Source: Microcystis aeruginosa W13-11
GTDB lineage: Bacteria > Cyanobacteriota > Cyanobacteriia > Cyanobacteriales > Microcystaceae
Direction: 5' to 3'
Assembly (NCBI GenBank): GCA_009995705.1
Contig: JAADBR010000051.1
Location: 1-24,331, forward strand
DNA length: 24,331 nucleotides
Shown: positions 7,329-15,201 of the stretch, in pieces
Layout: the number at the start of each line of letters is the position of its first letter
How positions within the stretch are numbered: the first letter of the stretch is position 1
Notes under the pieces: generated by a model
Told to the model about the DNA's origin: nothing
Databases searched by the model: none
Seen by the model: only the letters and a program-made list of their open reading frames with translations
Program-made: the position numbers and the translations under genes

Positions 7329-8090
7329 ATGGAAGTTATCCCCGCTATTGATATTCTCGATGGCCAATGTGTGCGACTTTATCAGGGAGATTACCAACAA
7401 TCGCAGGTTTTTAATGATAATCCCGCAATAGTGGCGCGAGAATGGGTCAATCAGGGGGCAACCAGATTACATTTAGTCGATTTGGATGGAGCCAAAGAGG
7501 GTAAATCGGTTAATTTGTCAACCATTGAAACAATTCTTAATGATATTGCCATTCCCGTACAGGTGGGGGGTGGACTGCGGGATGTAGAAACGGTGACTAA
7601 TCTCCTAAAAATCGGGGTAGAAAAGGCGATTTTGGGGACAGTAGCCGTAGAAAAGCCAGAATTGGTCAGCGAACTTTGTCAAAGCTTTCCGGGGCAAATA
7701 ATTGTTGCTATTGATGCTCGCGATGGTAAAGTAGCCACTAGGGGGTGGTTAGAAACTTCCTCAGTAGATGCGATCGCACTTGGTCAAGATATGGCAAAAA
7801 GAGGGGCCAGCACGATTATCTACACTGATATTCATCGAGATGGCACCCTTTCTGGCCCGAATCTCGCCGCTTTGCGAGAATTAGCCGAATCTGTCGCAAT
7901 TCCCGTCATCGCCTCCGGGGGTATTAGTTCCCTGACAGACTTACTGAGTTTATTGTCTTTGGAACCTTTGGGAGTAACGGGAGTAATCGTGGGCCGCGCT
8001 CTTTATACCGGTGCGGTTAACCTCTCGGAAGCGATTAACGCGATCGGATCGGGCCGTTGGCAGGATCTACCCCCGAATTTTTTCGCCTAA
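7329..8090 (+). CDS. hisA: HisA, ProFAR isomerase (histidine biosynthesis)
   Basis: A 253-residue TIM-barrel enzyme catalysing the fourth step of histidine synthesis, the Amadori isomerisation of ProFAR to PRFAR, in the cytoplasm. The start [20 protein letters not shown] is diagnostic and supplies the first catalytic aspartate (D8). The second lies in VAIDARDG (D129). The phosphate-binding loops GGGLRD (about 80-85) and ASGGI (about 195-200) are intact. Length is normal. No other his genes are nearby, as usual in cyanobacteria where they are scattered. It ends tail to tail with the HlyD gene: the plus-strand bases CTAA at 8087-8090 contain the stops of both genes, so there is no room for a terminator between them. 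Confidence 0.97.
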   Translation: MEVIPAIDILDGQCVRLYQGDYQQSQVFNDNPAIVAREWVNQGATRLHLVDLDGAKEGKSVNLSTIETILNDIAIPVQVGGGLRDVETVTNLLKIGVEKAILGTVAVEKPELVSELCQSFPGQIIVAIDARDGKVATRGWLETSSVDAIALGQDMAKRGASTIIYTDIHRDGTLSGPNLAALRELAESVAIPVIASGGISSLTDLLSLLSLEPLGVTGVIVGRALYTGAVNLSEAINAIGSGRWQDLPPNFFA

Positions 8091-9856
8091 CGGACTTGTT
8101 TGAGAGTATCCACCTGTTTATTGAACATATCGGTAAATAGTCCCAAAACCGTGCGATTTTCATTGACTTTGATGTTGACACTCACAGACATCCCCGATTG
8201 CAGCGGCAGAGTAGATTTATCTTTCAAAACTAACTCTTGACTGCTCAAGCTTACCCGGACAGGGAACCGATAAAAACGGTGATTTTCGTCGGGAGGTAAA
8301 GCATCAGAACCGATCGAGATTACTTGGCCTTTAATATCGCCGTATTCACTGTAGGAAAAGGAATCAATGCGAATATCGGTCTTTTGTCCCACGCGCACAA
8401 AACCGATGTCTTGGTTAGTCACGTCCACCTCTGCCACTAGACAACCTTTAGCAGCATCTTTAATCTGGGTGGGACAGCCATCGGGAACAATTTTTAACAA
8501 TGCTTCTGCTTGACTCGGTTGGGGAACAAACCCAGGCCGCGCCTTGAGATCAAAGACCACACCACCGATGGGGGCGGTAATTTTTTGATATTTAATCGTC
8601 TGTTGTGCTTGACTAATTTGACTATCTAACTCAGCAATGCGCTTGTTGTTATCAATGATAACGCGACTGATCTGACTATCGATTTCAGCGATCCGTTTCT
8701 GATTGTCCGCCATTTTATCGCGCACATCTTTTTCCGTGATTACTGTGGTGTTAATCAGCTTTTCTCGCGCTTGGGAGATCAATAGGGAATAACGCTTTTC
8801 TTCCTGTTCCAAACGGGCAATTTCGGCGATGCGGGTTTGTACTTCTTTCTCTTGTTTTTCTCGATCGATTTTGCCATTAGCCTCTTGCTGCTGTAATTCA
8901 TTCTGGCGATCAGTTACCGATTGTTTTTGTTTATTAATCTGATAACGGGCGATCGCTCCTTCATCTCCCAAGGGTTCAATATCCTTAAGAATATTACGCT
9001 CGATATCCAAGCCTTCTTGACCTTGTTTCATCGAATTGGCATTACGAGTCTTAATTTCTTCTAAGACGAAGCGATCATTGATTAATTGGGAGCGGGCATC
9101 GGCCAACTGTACCCTGGTTTGGGCCAATTGTTTTGCTAATTGTTCCATTTCCAATCTAGCGGCCGCTTGTCGAGAATTGGCCTCCCGTCGGGCAGCCTCT
9201 AAACGGGCTAACTCTTCCCCTTGTAGAGCAGAGCTAGAGGCACCTTGATTGACCTGTGCTTGATAAAGTTGATTTTCTGCCACCAAAGCGGCACGATTAC
9301 GGGCTAAATCGGCGATTTCACTCGGTAATTTTAATTGAGTGATCGAACTTTCCACTGCTGCCGGTGTCAGATCCTGCGCCATTAATAGACGATAGAATTG
9401 ATTTTCCTTCTCAGCAGTGGTGCGAATTTTTTTCAAAGATTCTAACTGCACTTGCGAGGCACTGGAATCCATTAAAACCAGTACATCCCCTTTGTTAACT
9501 CGATCGCCGTCTTTAACTTTAACTTCCTGTACTACCCCATTCACCGGTGCTTGTACTTCTTGCACTTTGCCCTGGGGTTTAAGTTGTCCTTTGGCACTGA
9601 CCACCTGCTCGATTTTGGCGAACGCTGACCAAATTAAAGCGGCAGTGGTGACACTCATTAATGTCCAGATAATCGTCCGCGACCAAATGGGCGATTGTTT
9701 CAGGATCACCGATTGTTCCGGTGGGCTGAAAGTGGGTAAAGAAGGGCTAATACTTTTATTTTTCGTGGTAGTAGCCACGTTTTTACCCGCTTGGGTCAGT
9801 TCATCGCTTTTACCATTGCCCTTGCCGTTTTGACCGTTGTTAGAATTGCTGTTCAT
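8087..9856 (-). CDS. HlyD-family membrane fusion protein of a type I secretion system
   Basis: A 589-residue periplasmic adaptor joining an inner-membrane ABC exporter to a TolC-like outer-membrane channel. A cytoplasmic low-complexity N-terminus (rich in Asn, Gly, Lys) leads to one membrane span at about 58-80. A biotinyl-lipoyl half-motif follows ([20 protein letters not shown], about 96-115), then a long coiled-coil hairpin rich in Glu, Gln, Arg and Ala (about 150-420). The second lipoyl half reads [21 protein letters not shown]-terminal beta-barrel closes it ([18 protein letters not shown] and [10 protein letters not shown]). AGGAGAA seven bases before the ATG supports the start. It is the last gene of a three-gene leftward unit after the ABC exporter, with a 77-base gap occupied by repeats. 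The outer-membrane channel and the cargo gene are not in the window. Similar pairs in Synechocystis (sll1180/sll1181) have been linked to S-layer export, from memory. Confidence 0.93.
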   Translation of the reverse strand: MNSNSNNGQNGKGNGKSDELTQAGKNVATTTKNKSISPSLPTFSPPEQSVILKQSPIWSRTIIWTLMSVTTAALIWSAFAKIEQVVSAKGQLKPQGKVQEVQAPVNGVVQEVKVKDGDRVNKGDVLVLMDSSASQVQLESLKKIRTTAEKENQFYRLLMAQDLTPAAVESSITQLKLPSEIADLARNRAALVAENQLYQAQVNQGASSSALQGEELARLEAARREANSRQAAARLEMEQLAKQLAQTRVQLADARSQLINDRFVLEEIKTRNANSMKQGQEGLDIERNILKDIEPLGDEGAIARYQINKQKQSVTDRQNELQQQEANGKIDREKQEKEVQTRIAEIARLEQEEKRYSLLISQAREKLINTTVITEKDVRDKMADNQKRIAEIDSQISRVIIDNNKRIAELDSQISQAQQTIKYQKITAPIGGVVFDLKARPGFVPQPSQAEALLKIVPDGCPTQIKDAAKGCLVAEVDVTNQDIGFVRVGQKTDIRIDSFSYSEYGDIKGQVISIGSDALPPDENHRFYRFPVRVSLSSQELVLKDKSTLPLQSGMSVSVNIKVNENRTVLGLFTDMFNKQVDTLKQVR

Positions 9857-9881
9857 GGGGATTCTCCTATATTTATTTTTT

Positions 9882-9931
9882 CAGTAATCAGTGAACCGAT
9901 TACTGATAACTGACTGACTGACTAACTGACT
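9882..9931. repeat. Short inverted and tandem repeat between the exporter and HlyD genes
   Basis: Inside the 77-base gap between the ABC exporter and HlyD genes lies another exact copy of cagtaatcagtga (9882-9894). Four bases later comes gattactgataactga (9898-9913), also found exactly at 19380-19395. A run of four-base units (ctga/ctaa) follows. The two halves are complementary and can form a short stem. Its position inside an operon suggests it is tolerated in the message and might tune expression of the downstream gene. Confidence 0.65.
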
Positions 9932-9933
9932 AA

Positions 9934-12903
9934 CTAGATTTGCGAATCCTGTTGTTTATAGAGAGTATAGTAAAGGCCTTTTTTGGCCATTAATTCCTCG
10001 TGGGTGCCTTCCTCCGCTATTGTGGCCTTATCCATCATGACAATAATATCGGCGGATTTGATCGAAGCTAAACGATGGGTGATAAAGAAGACCGTGTGAT
10101 CCTTGAAAACTTCCTTGAGATTCAGAAACACTTGCCGTTCGGTGTTATAGTCGAGGGCGCTGGTGGCCTCATCAAGAATGAGAATTTGCGGTCTTTGCAG
10201 GATGGAACGAGCGATCGCAACCCGTTGTCGTTGTCCCCCCGATAGGGATGCCCCCCGTTCACCGACGCGGGTATTATAGCCATTGGGCAGGGTCATAATA
10301 AATTCGTGGGCTGCGGCTGCTTTTGCTGCCGAGACAATTTCCTCCACAGTCGCATCGGGGTTAGTCAGGGAGATATTTTCCTGTACCGTACCGTCAAATA
10401 ATAGGGTTTCTTGGGGAACCATGCCGATTTGACGACGCAGGGAATAGAGTTCCACTTTGTTGATATCATAGCCATCGATGAGAATCCGTCCCGATTCTGG
10501 TTCGTAGAGACGGGCTAATAGTTTAGTGATGGTACTTTTCCCAGCGCCACTTTCTCCCACCAAAGCGACAAAAGTGCCGGCGGGGAATTCTAAATTGATG
10601 TTGTATAGTTGCAGGGCGCCGTGGGGATTGAAGCGGAAAGAGAGGTTTTCGTAGGTGACAGTGCCTTTAATTAAGGGCATGGGGATGTTTTGGCGATCGA
10701 GTTCCGCTTCTTGGGGGGTATCGACGATATCGGCTAATCTTTCCAGGGATAAGCCAGTTTCTTGGAAGTTTTGCCAGAGTTGGGTCAAACGCAGAATCGG
10801 CGAGGTAACGTAGGAAGAGATAATCCGGAAGGCGATTAATTGACCAAGGGTGAGTTGTCCGTCTAAAACTAGGGCTGCTCCCACCCACAGCACTAATAAA
10901 CCCGATAATTGGTTAAAGAAGTGACTAAAGGAACCAGCCAAAGTTGAGGTCATTACCGTCTGAAAACCTTCGGCCACATAGCGTGCATAACGTTCTTGCC
11001 ACTGCCAACGGGAACGCAATTCGATATTCTGTGCTTTTACTGTTTGGATTCCCGTCATCACCTCCACTAGATAGGATTGGGTTTCGGCGTTTCGTTCCGC
11101 TTTTGCTCGCAGTTGTCGCCGCACGATTGGTGCGAAAATAGCTGTGGAGATAACTAAAATCGGCACGACTCCCAGGGCCCAAACGGTTAGGATCGGGCTA
11201 TAGATCAACATAACCACGATGTAGATAACCGAGAAAATGGCATCTAATACCACCGTTAGGGCTGTGCCCGTTAAAAACTGCCGAATATTCTCTAATTCGT
11301 TGATTCTTGTCGAAATTTCCCCCACTGGCCGCCGTTCAAAGTATTTCAGGGGTAAACGCAGCAAGTGATCAATAATTTCTGAACCGAGGGTCATGTCGAT
11401 GCGGTTAGTGGTATCGACAAAAAGGGATGTCCTCAAAAAGGTTAAAATTCCCTCAAAAACGGCAATGACTAGGAGGAAAACCCCGAGGGTGTTCAGAGTT
11501 TCTGGGCTATTCTGCACGATCACTTTATCGATGATCACCTGAATCATCAAGGGATTGGCTAGGGCAAATAACTGCACGAAGAAAGAAGCAATAAAAACTT
11601 CTATTAAGACTCGTTTATGTTTCTTGACAGAAGGCCAAAACCATGATAGGCCAAAACGCTGTTGCTGGGTGTGTTTGGTGGGTTTGAGCAGAATTACTTC
11701 GCCTTTTTCGTCCCAAGATTCCAGAAATTCGCTGGTTTTGCGTTTAATTATCCCCCGTTCGGGAACAGCGATCGTGGTTTCCCGTTGATTGATTTCGTAG
11801 AGGATAACGATGCTGTCTTGCCAGCGAATTAGGGCAGGAGGGTTGATATTCGGCAAGGAAGTAGCAGGTAAAGGTACTAATTGACTATGGAGTCCCACCA
11901 CCTCGGCCACGGCCCCACACAGGGGCAGGGAAAGGCTGCCAGTTCTTTGCAGTTGATCCCCTAGAATGCGTTGGATCACGTCCTTGCGAAAGGGGATATT
12001 AAAATATTTGCAGAGCATCTGAAAACAGGCACTAACCGCCTCTAGTTCCGTTTTTCCCCCGAAAAAAGGATAGGATTTCTGGTTTTTCTGGAGAGTTTTT
12101 TCAACGGCGATATCGCTGGTGATGTCGCTTATTTTTCCTTGGGGGATATCTAATACCTGGGTGGGTTTATTTCCCTTGATGACTTGGGTTTCTAGGATAT
12201 CATCGGTTTCTGTTTCCGCAGCCGCTTCGGTTGCAACTGTCAGGAATTCATCTAACTGATCGGAGGAAAGACCTAATAAGCGCGTGCTAGTCGGATTATT
12301 CTGGGTGATAACTGTGCCGGTAGGATAATTATCGCTATTTTTGCTGACTAACCAGATATAATCATCGTTAATCTGGTTGTAGGACACACAGGCTTTGTTT
12401 AAAAGGGCCTGTGCCATTTCTTTCAGGTCTCCCCCACCCCGGGCCTGTTGATTAAGATAGGAGCCTAGGGTCGCATAAACTTCAGCGATTGAGGTTTGTT
12501 CAAGGAAATATTGCTTAAATTCCGGGTAATTGTTGATTAAAGACCAAAAATCCTCTTCCTTTAAGGTCAAACAGATCGTGACTTCCGAAGAAGCGATCAC
12601 CGTTTCACAGGGGGTACCGCGCAGAAGACTCATCCACCCGAATAAATCCCCGGGCTGCAATTTAGCCAAAGTAACTGGCAGCGGATTGTTAACCCTAGCA
12701 TCGTAACCCAAAAGTCTGGCCTCTCCCTCGTAGAGAAGGACGAGGTGAGAGGGTAAGCGATCGCACTTGAGTATGGCATTGCCCATCTCATAGCGAAAGG
12801 GTTGTAATTTCTGACCGAGGGAACGTCTAACCTCGACGGGCAGGCAATCAAAGGGCTGTACAGTCTCCAGAAAGGCGGTAAAATCTAAAGTGGTATAACT
12901 CAT
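9934..12903 (-). CDS. Type I secretion ABC exporter with CNB-like and inactive C39-like N-terminal domains
   Basis: A 989-residue fusion. Residues about 20-145 form a cyclic-nucleotide-binding-like fold (LVLLYEGEARLLG, KLQPGDLFGWMSLLRG). A linker follows to about 280. Residues about 283-408 form a C39 peptidase-like domain whose catalytic cysteine position is Ala289 in ELEAVSACF (canonical DCGxxCL), and whose usual His and Asp sites are also lost (WQDSIVIL, AVPERG). Membrane spans run from about 430 to 700. The ATPase has Walker A GESGAGKST (783-791), signature LSGGQ (887-891), Walker B ILILDE (to 912) and H-loop His943, all intact. It should form a homodimer that drives ATP-dependent protein export with the downstream HlyD protein. 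As in HlyB, a dead C39 domain would bind rather than cleave cargo. The CNB fold lacks the Glu and Arg that contact cAMP, so nucleotide binding is doubtful. No ribosome site is clear at the ATG. Confidence 0.93.
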   Translation of the reverse strand: MSYTTLDFTAFLETVQPFDCLPVEVRRSLGQKLQPFRYEMGNAILKCDRLPSHLVLLYEGEARLLGYDARVNNPLPVTLAKLQPGDLFGWMSLLRGTPCETVIASSEVTICLTLKEEDFWSLINNYPEFKQYFLEQTSIAEVYATLGSYLNQQARGGGDLKEMAQALLNKACVSYNQINDDYIWLVSKNSDNYPTGTVITQNNPTSTRLLGLSSDQLDEFLTVATEAAAETETDDILETQVIKGNKPTQVLDIPQGKISDITSDIAVEKTLQKNQKSYPFFGGKTELEAVSACFQMLCKYFNIPFRKDVIQRILGDQLQRTGSLSLPLCGAVAEVVGLHSQLVPLPATSLPNINPPALIRWQDSIVILYEINQRETTIAVPERGIIKRKTSEFLESWDEKGEVILLKPTKHTQQQRFGLSWFWPSVKKHKRVLIEVFIASFFVQLFALANPLMIQVIIDKVIVQNSPETLNTLGVFLLVIAVFEGILTFLRTSLFVDTTNRIDMTLGSEIIDHLLRLPLKYFERRPVGEISTRINELENIRQFLTGTALTVVLDAIFSVIYIVVMLIYSPILTVWALGVVPILVISTAIFAPIVRRQLRAKAERNAETQSYLVEVMTGIQTVKAQNIELRSRWQWQERYARYVAEGFQTVMTSTLAGSFSHFFNQLSGLLVLWVGAALVLDGQLTLGQLIAFRIISSYVTSPILRLTQLWQNFQETGLSLERLADIVDTPQEAELDRQNIPMPLIKGTVTYENLSFRFNPHGALQLYNINLEFPAGTFVALVGESGAGKSTITKLLARLYEPESGRILIDGYDINKVELYSLRRQIGMVPQETLLFDGTVQENISLTNPDATVEEIVSAAKAAAAHEFIMTLPNGYNTRVGERGASLSGGQRQRVAIARSILQRPQILILDEATSALDYNTERQVFLNLKEVFKDHTVFFITHRLASIKSADIIVMMDKATIAEEGTHEELMAKKGLYYTLYKQQDSQI

Positions 12904-12979
12904 TAGCTAGGCGAAAATTGACTAAGTTGACAAATAATTAAGCGAAAAGACTGGGTTTACCCAGTTTTGCAAGGAAATG

Positions 12980-13741
12980 CTATGTAATCAATCCCTGCTC
13001 GCTATTGACTGGGGTTGATTCGGGGATAGATTTCACTGTTTGCATTTGAGTCATTAACCATTGTTGGAATAAATCATTCCGTAAGCGTTGACGGGTGGGA
13101 GGGTCCAATTCACAGGATAAATATTTTTCTAACCGGACAATCACGACCCATTCTCCCACTTGCGTCGGTGGCCACAGTTGCCCCGGTTTACTTGCTTTGA
13201 GAATTTGCCCGATCTGGGGATGGGGAGCGCTCAGTTCCACGGGTCCAAGCAGTCCTCCGGTTTCCGCTTCTGATCCTTGGGAGTATTTTTTGGCTAGTTC
13301 AGCGAAGCTATTTTCTCGATCCTGTATCCGGAAAAATAGTTCTTGGGCAATGCCGATATTTTTTGTCCGAATCAGGGAATAAACCACCTTATCCAATTGA
13401 TTTTTGACTTGCAAGAAGTAGGATTCTACTTTGTTATCCCAAGTCTCCTGTTTAAATTTTTCTAATTTAATGTCCCGCAGAATTAGATATTCTAGTTGCT
13501 CGGAATCCATCCCGTTTTGTTGTAACCAAGATTTCATTTGCTCATCGTTGGCAATTTGATTATTTTGATAGAAACGGGAATAGGCCGCGTTTCTTTCTTC
13601 GGGATTGCAGGTGATATTGGCGATCGCTTGTTCGATAATTACTTCCCGGATTAACTGGGGTAACATACCATATTTTGCCAAAAGAGGCAATACCTCTGAC
13701 TCGCTAATTTTTTGGTCGCCGATTTCAATAATTGAACTCAT
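12980..13741 (-). CDS. Parvulin-type (PpiC) peptidyl-prolyl isomerase, cytoplasmic, of the export operon
   Basis: A 253-residue protein whose first half is a helical SurA-like region (about 10-110). Its second half is a PpiC rotamase domain (about 115-207) with SFAELAKKYSQGSEAETGGLLGPVE and the closing GEWVVIVRLEKY. These enzymes speed proline isomerisation and act as chaperones. Most SurA/PrsA relatives are exported, but this one has no signal peptide or membrane span, so it should stay in the cytoplasm. It lies first in the unit, 76 bases upstream of the ABC exporter and on the same strand. This suggests it keeps a cargo export-competent or is part of the exporter. GAGGAAAA about 12 bases before the ATG at 13741 supports the start. 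The role in export is inferred from position only. Confidence 0.9.
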   Translation of the reverse strand: MSSIIEIGDQKISESEVLPLLAKYGMLPQLIREVIIEQAIANITCNPEERNAAYSRFYQNNQIANDEQMKSWLQQNGMDSEQLEYLILRDIKLEKFKQETWDNKVESYFLQVKNQLDKVVYSLIRTKNIGIAQELFFRIQDRENSFAELAKKYSQGSEAETGGLLGPVELSAPHPQIGQILKASKPGQLWPPTQVGEWVVIVRLEKYLSCELDPPTRQRLRNDLFQQWLMTQMQTVKSIPESTPVNSEQGLIT

Positions 13742-14190
13742 AATAAATACATTTTCCTCACAGAAATGTTTAAAACTATCAACTCTAGGAGCTTCTAAAT
13801 TTTATTGAGGTGATTATACGCCAAAACAGCAATTTTAAGGCACCCCTCCCTATTCTAATTTGAGTTTTCCCCTTTGAAAGCCGAAAATTACAGAAATTAA
13901 AGGAATAAGTCGGTCATCCCGGGGGAAGTAGTCGGGCCTATCGGCCTCCGCCCAAAATCCTGCTCAGAAACCGTTCTATTAAACTTACTCAAATCTACTC
14001 ATGAGCAAATTTGACGTTAACTTCCTGCTTCACTGTGGTAGTGTCGGCACTATCTACTCTACAAGCTACCACGGTGGAACTCACCGCTGACTCTTAAGCT
14101 TATAATATGCAGACCTTTTCCTTATCATTTGCGGAAAATTTTTTGATTTATGCAAGGGATCTAATGATAGGATATAGGTCTGGCTGCCTT
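13742..14190. other. Non-coding spacer between the export operon and tRNA-Ser
   Basis: No gene could be supported in these 449 bases. They must contain the promoter of the leftward export operon and that of the rightward tRNA. Visible structure includes GGCC-TATC-GGCC near 13936-13947, the stem-loop at 14029-14078 described separately, and a perfect TATAAT at 14101-14106 without a good -35. I looked for the conserved starts of tmRNA, SRP RNA and Yfr1 and did not see them. Confidence 0.5.
14029..14078 (+). other. Long stem-loop upstream of tRNA-Ser, possible leader or small RNA
   Basis: CACTGTGGTAG (14031-14041) pairs with CTACCACGGTG (14066-14076) with one G-U wobble, and two more pairs extend it outward. 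Inside, TAGTG-TCGG-CACTA (14039-14052) forms a competing five-pair hairpin. GGTG (14073-14076) can also pair with CACC at 14082-14085. Overlapping alternatives of this kind occur in structured RNAs but can also arise by chance. No uridine run follows, so it is not a standard terminator. Confidence 0.35.
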
Positions 14191-14275
14191 GGAGAGGTGG
14201 CAGAGTGGTCGATCGCGCTCGACTTGAAATCGAGTAACCAGCAATGGTTCGTGGGTTCAAATCCCACCCTCTCCG
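14191..14275 (+). tRNA. tRNA-Ser(UGA)
   Basis: An 85-nt class II tRNA. The acceptor arm GGAGAGG pairs with CCTCTCC, and the discriminator base is G at 14275. The anticodon stem CTCGA/TCGAG encloses the loop CTTGAAA with anticodon TGA at 14225-14227, reading UCA-type serine codons. A long variable arm (near AACCAGCAATGGTT) confirms the serine class. The T arm is GTGGG-TTCAAAT-CCCAC. The 3' CCA is not encoded (TAC follows), so it is added after transcription. Confidence 0.97.
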
Positions 14276-14337
14276 TACTAACCCAATCACATTTGGACTC
14301 CAGTTGCCCGATTGTTCTTAGAGAGGGGAAAATAAAA

Positions 14338-14343
14338 TATACT
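14338..14343 (+). promoter_or_regulatory. -10 element candidate for the acetyltransferase gene
   Basis: TATACT (five of six matches to TATAAT) lies 38 bases before the ATG at 14382, in the gap after tRNA-Ser. The best -35-like hexamer, TTGTTC at 14312, is 20 bases away, which is too far to be convincing. Read-through from the tRNA promoter is an alternative. Confidence 0.3.
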
Positions 14344-14381
14344 AGGCTAAAAGGATAATATTGAGGCAGTAGCCCCCCGGC

Positions 14382-14897
14382 ATGGTTTTTTGGAAAAGAT
14401 TATTCAATAGCTCGGAAGTCACTGCATCACCTGACTATTCGGGAGACTTGGTAGAGGTTGCTCAGAATGACCTCGGACAGACGCGAGTGTTTTTTAGTAC
14501 CGATCGAGAGCTAGATTTATATGAGTTAGAAGAACTTTGTGACTCGGTAGGTTGGGCCCGTCGTCCTTTACGCAAAGTTAAAAAAGCAATTGAATGTAGT
14601 TTTTTAGTGGTGTCGATGTGGGAAGTGCGAGGTAATCGCCGTCGTTTAGTGGGTTTTGCTCGTGCCACTTCCGATCACGCTTTTAATGCTACGGTCTGGG
14701 ATGTGGTTGTTCATCCTCACTATCAAAGTAAAGGCTTTGGTAAAGCATTAATGAAATTTATGATCAGGAAGTTGCGGGGTGAGGATATCAGTAATATAAC
14801 TCTTTTCGCCGATCCGCAGGTGGTGGATTTCTATCGTCGTCTCGGTTTTGTTCTCGATCCCGAAGGTATCAAAGGGATGTTTTGGTATCCCGATTAA
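14382..14897 (+). CDS. GNAT acetyltransferase, Ycf52/NSI/SNAT-like
   Basis: A 171-residue GCN5-type N-acetyltransferase using acetyl-CoA. The acetyl-CoA pyrophosphate loop is [14 protein letters not shown] (about 111-124, the Q/RxxGxG/A motif). The closing [14 protein letters not shown] and GIKGMFWYP (about 143-170) are nearly the signature of the plastid and cyanobacterial group that includes algal Ycf52 and plant NSI/GNAT2 enzymes. These are reported as serotonin or lysine acetyltransferases in chloroplasts. The substrate in this organism cannot be told from sequence. The first 40 residues are variable. It lies between two tRNA genes on the same strand, and the ATG is 106 bases after tRNA-Ser. 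GAGG occurs 16 bases before the ATG, somewhat distant for a ribosome site. Confidence 0.92.
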   Translation: MVFWKRLFNSSEVTASPDYSGDLVEVAQNDLGQTRVFFSTDRELDLYELEELCDSVGWARRPLRKVKKAIECSFLVVSMWEVRGNRRRLVGFARATSDHAFNATVWDVVVHPHYQSKGFGKALMKFMIRKLRGEDISNITLFADPQVVDFYRRLGFVLDPEGIKGMFWYPD

Positions 14898-14914
14898 TAA
14901 TGCGGCTTTTAGGC

Positions 14915-14920
14915 TATACT
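14915..14920 (+). promoter_or_regulatory. -10 element for tRNA-Pro
   Basis: TATACT ends 17 bases before the first base of tRNA-Pro, so initiation would fall near 14927 with a leader of about 11 bases. No strong -35 is seen. The element sits just after the acetyltransferase stop, suggesting an independent tRNA promoter. Confidence 0.45.
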
Positions 14921-14937
14921 AAAAAAAGAGTTTACTT

Positions 14938-15011
14938 CGGGATGTAGCGCAGCTTGGTAGCGCGCCTGCTTTGGGAGCAGGATGCCGCAGGTTCAAATCC
15001 TGTCATCCCGA
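14938..15011 (+). tRNA. tRNA-Pro(UGG)
   Basis: A 74-nt tRNA. The acceptor arm CGGGATG pairs with CATCCCG, and the discriminator is A at 15011. The D arm is GCGC...GCGC. The anticodon stem CCTGC/GCAGG encloses TTTGGGA with anticodon TGG at 14972-14974. The T arm is CAGG-TTCAAAT-CCTG. A C1-G72 pair is typical of bacterial proline tRNAs. CCA is not encoded. Confidence 0.97.
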
Positions 15012-15046
15012 CTTGAGAGAAAATTCTTCAAATCTTAACCTTGTAC

Positions 15047-15068
15047 CCTTTTTGGTGGACTAAAAAGG
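15047..15068 (+). terminator. Terminator-like hairpin after tRNA-Pro
   Basis: CCTTTTT (15047-15053) pairs with AAAAAGG (15062-15068) around an eight-base loop. A T-rich stretch (cttcttttatt) begins five bases later. The stem is AT-rich and the T run is not adjacent, so efficiency is uncertain. Confidence 0.4.
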
Positions 15069-15131
15069 ATGCCTTCTTTTATTGCCAAACTCTGGTGAAT
15101 TAGCTGAAAAATTAGGGAGTTTGTGGGGGAG

Positions 15132-15182
15132 AAGGAGGAGGTTTTTGGGGAATAACAAGAGTTTTTCCAGCCACTCCTCCTT
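15132..15182. terminator. Inverted repeat beyond the rpoC2 stop, possible bidirectional terminator
   Basis: AAGGAGGAG (15132-15140) and CTCCTCCTT (15174-15182) are exact reverse complements separated by 33 bases, located 20 bases beyond the rpoC2 stop on one side and after tRNA-Pro on the other. TTTT ends the right arm on the plus strand. The loop is long for an intrinsic terminator, but the convergent position fits a transcription end site. Confidence 0.35.
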
Positions 15183-15201
15183 TTAAGGTATCTAGAGATG
15201 A

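Noticed and set aside
9934..12903. Active C39 peptidase that would imply a nearby double-glycine leader peptide gene
   Set aside because: The cysteine position is alanine and the other triad positions are changed, and no small leader-peptide gene was found nearby.
13742..14190. Known structural RNA (tmRNA, SRP RNA, RNase P RNA, Yfr1) in the gap
   Set aside because: None of the conserved sequence blocks of these RNAs could be seen; only generic stem-loops are present.
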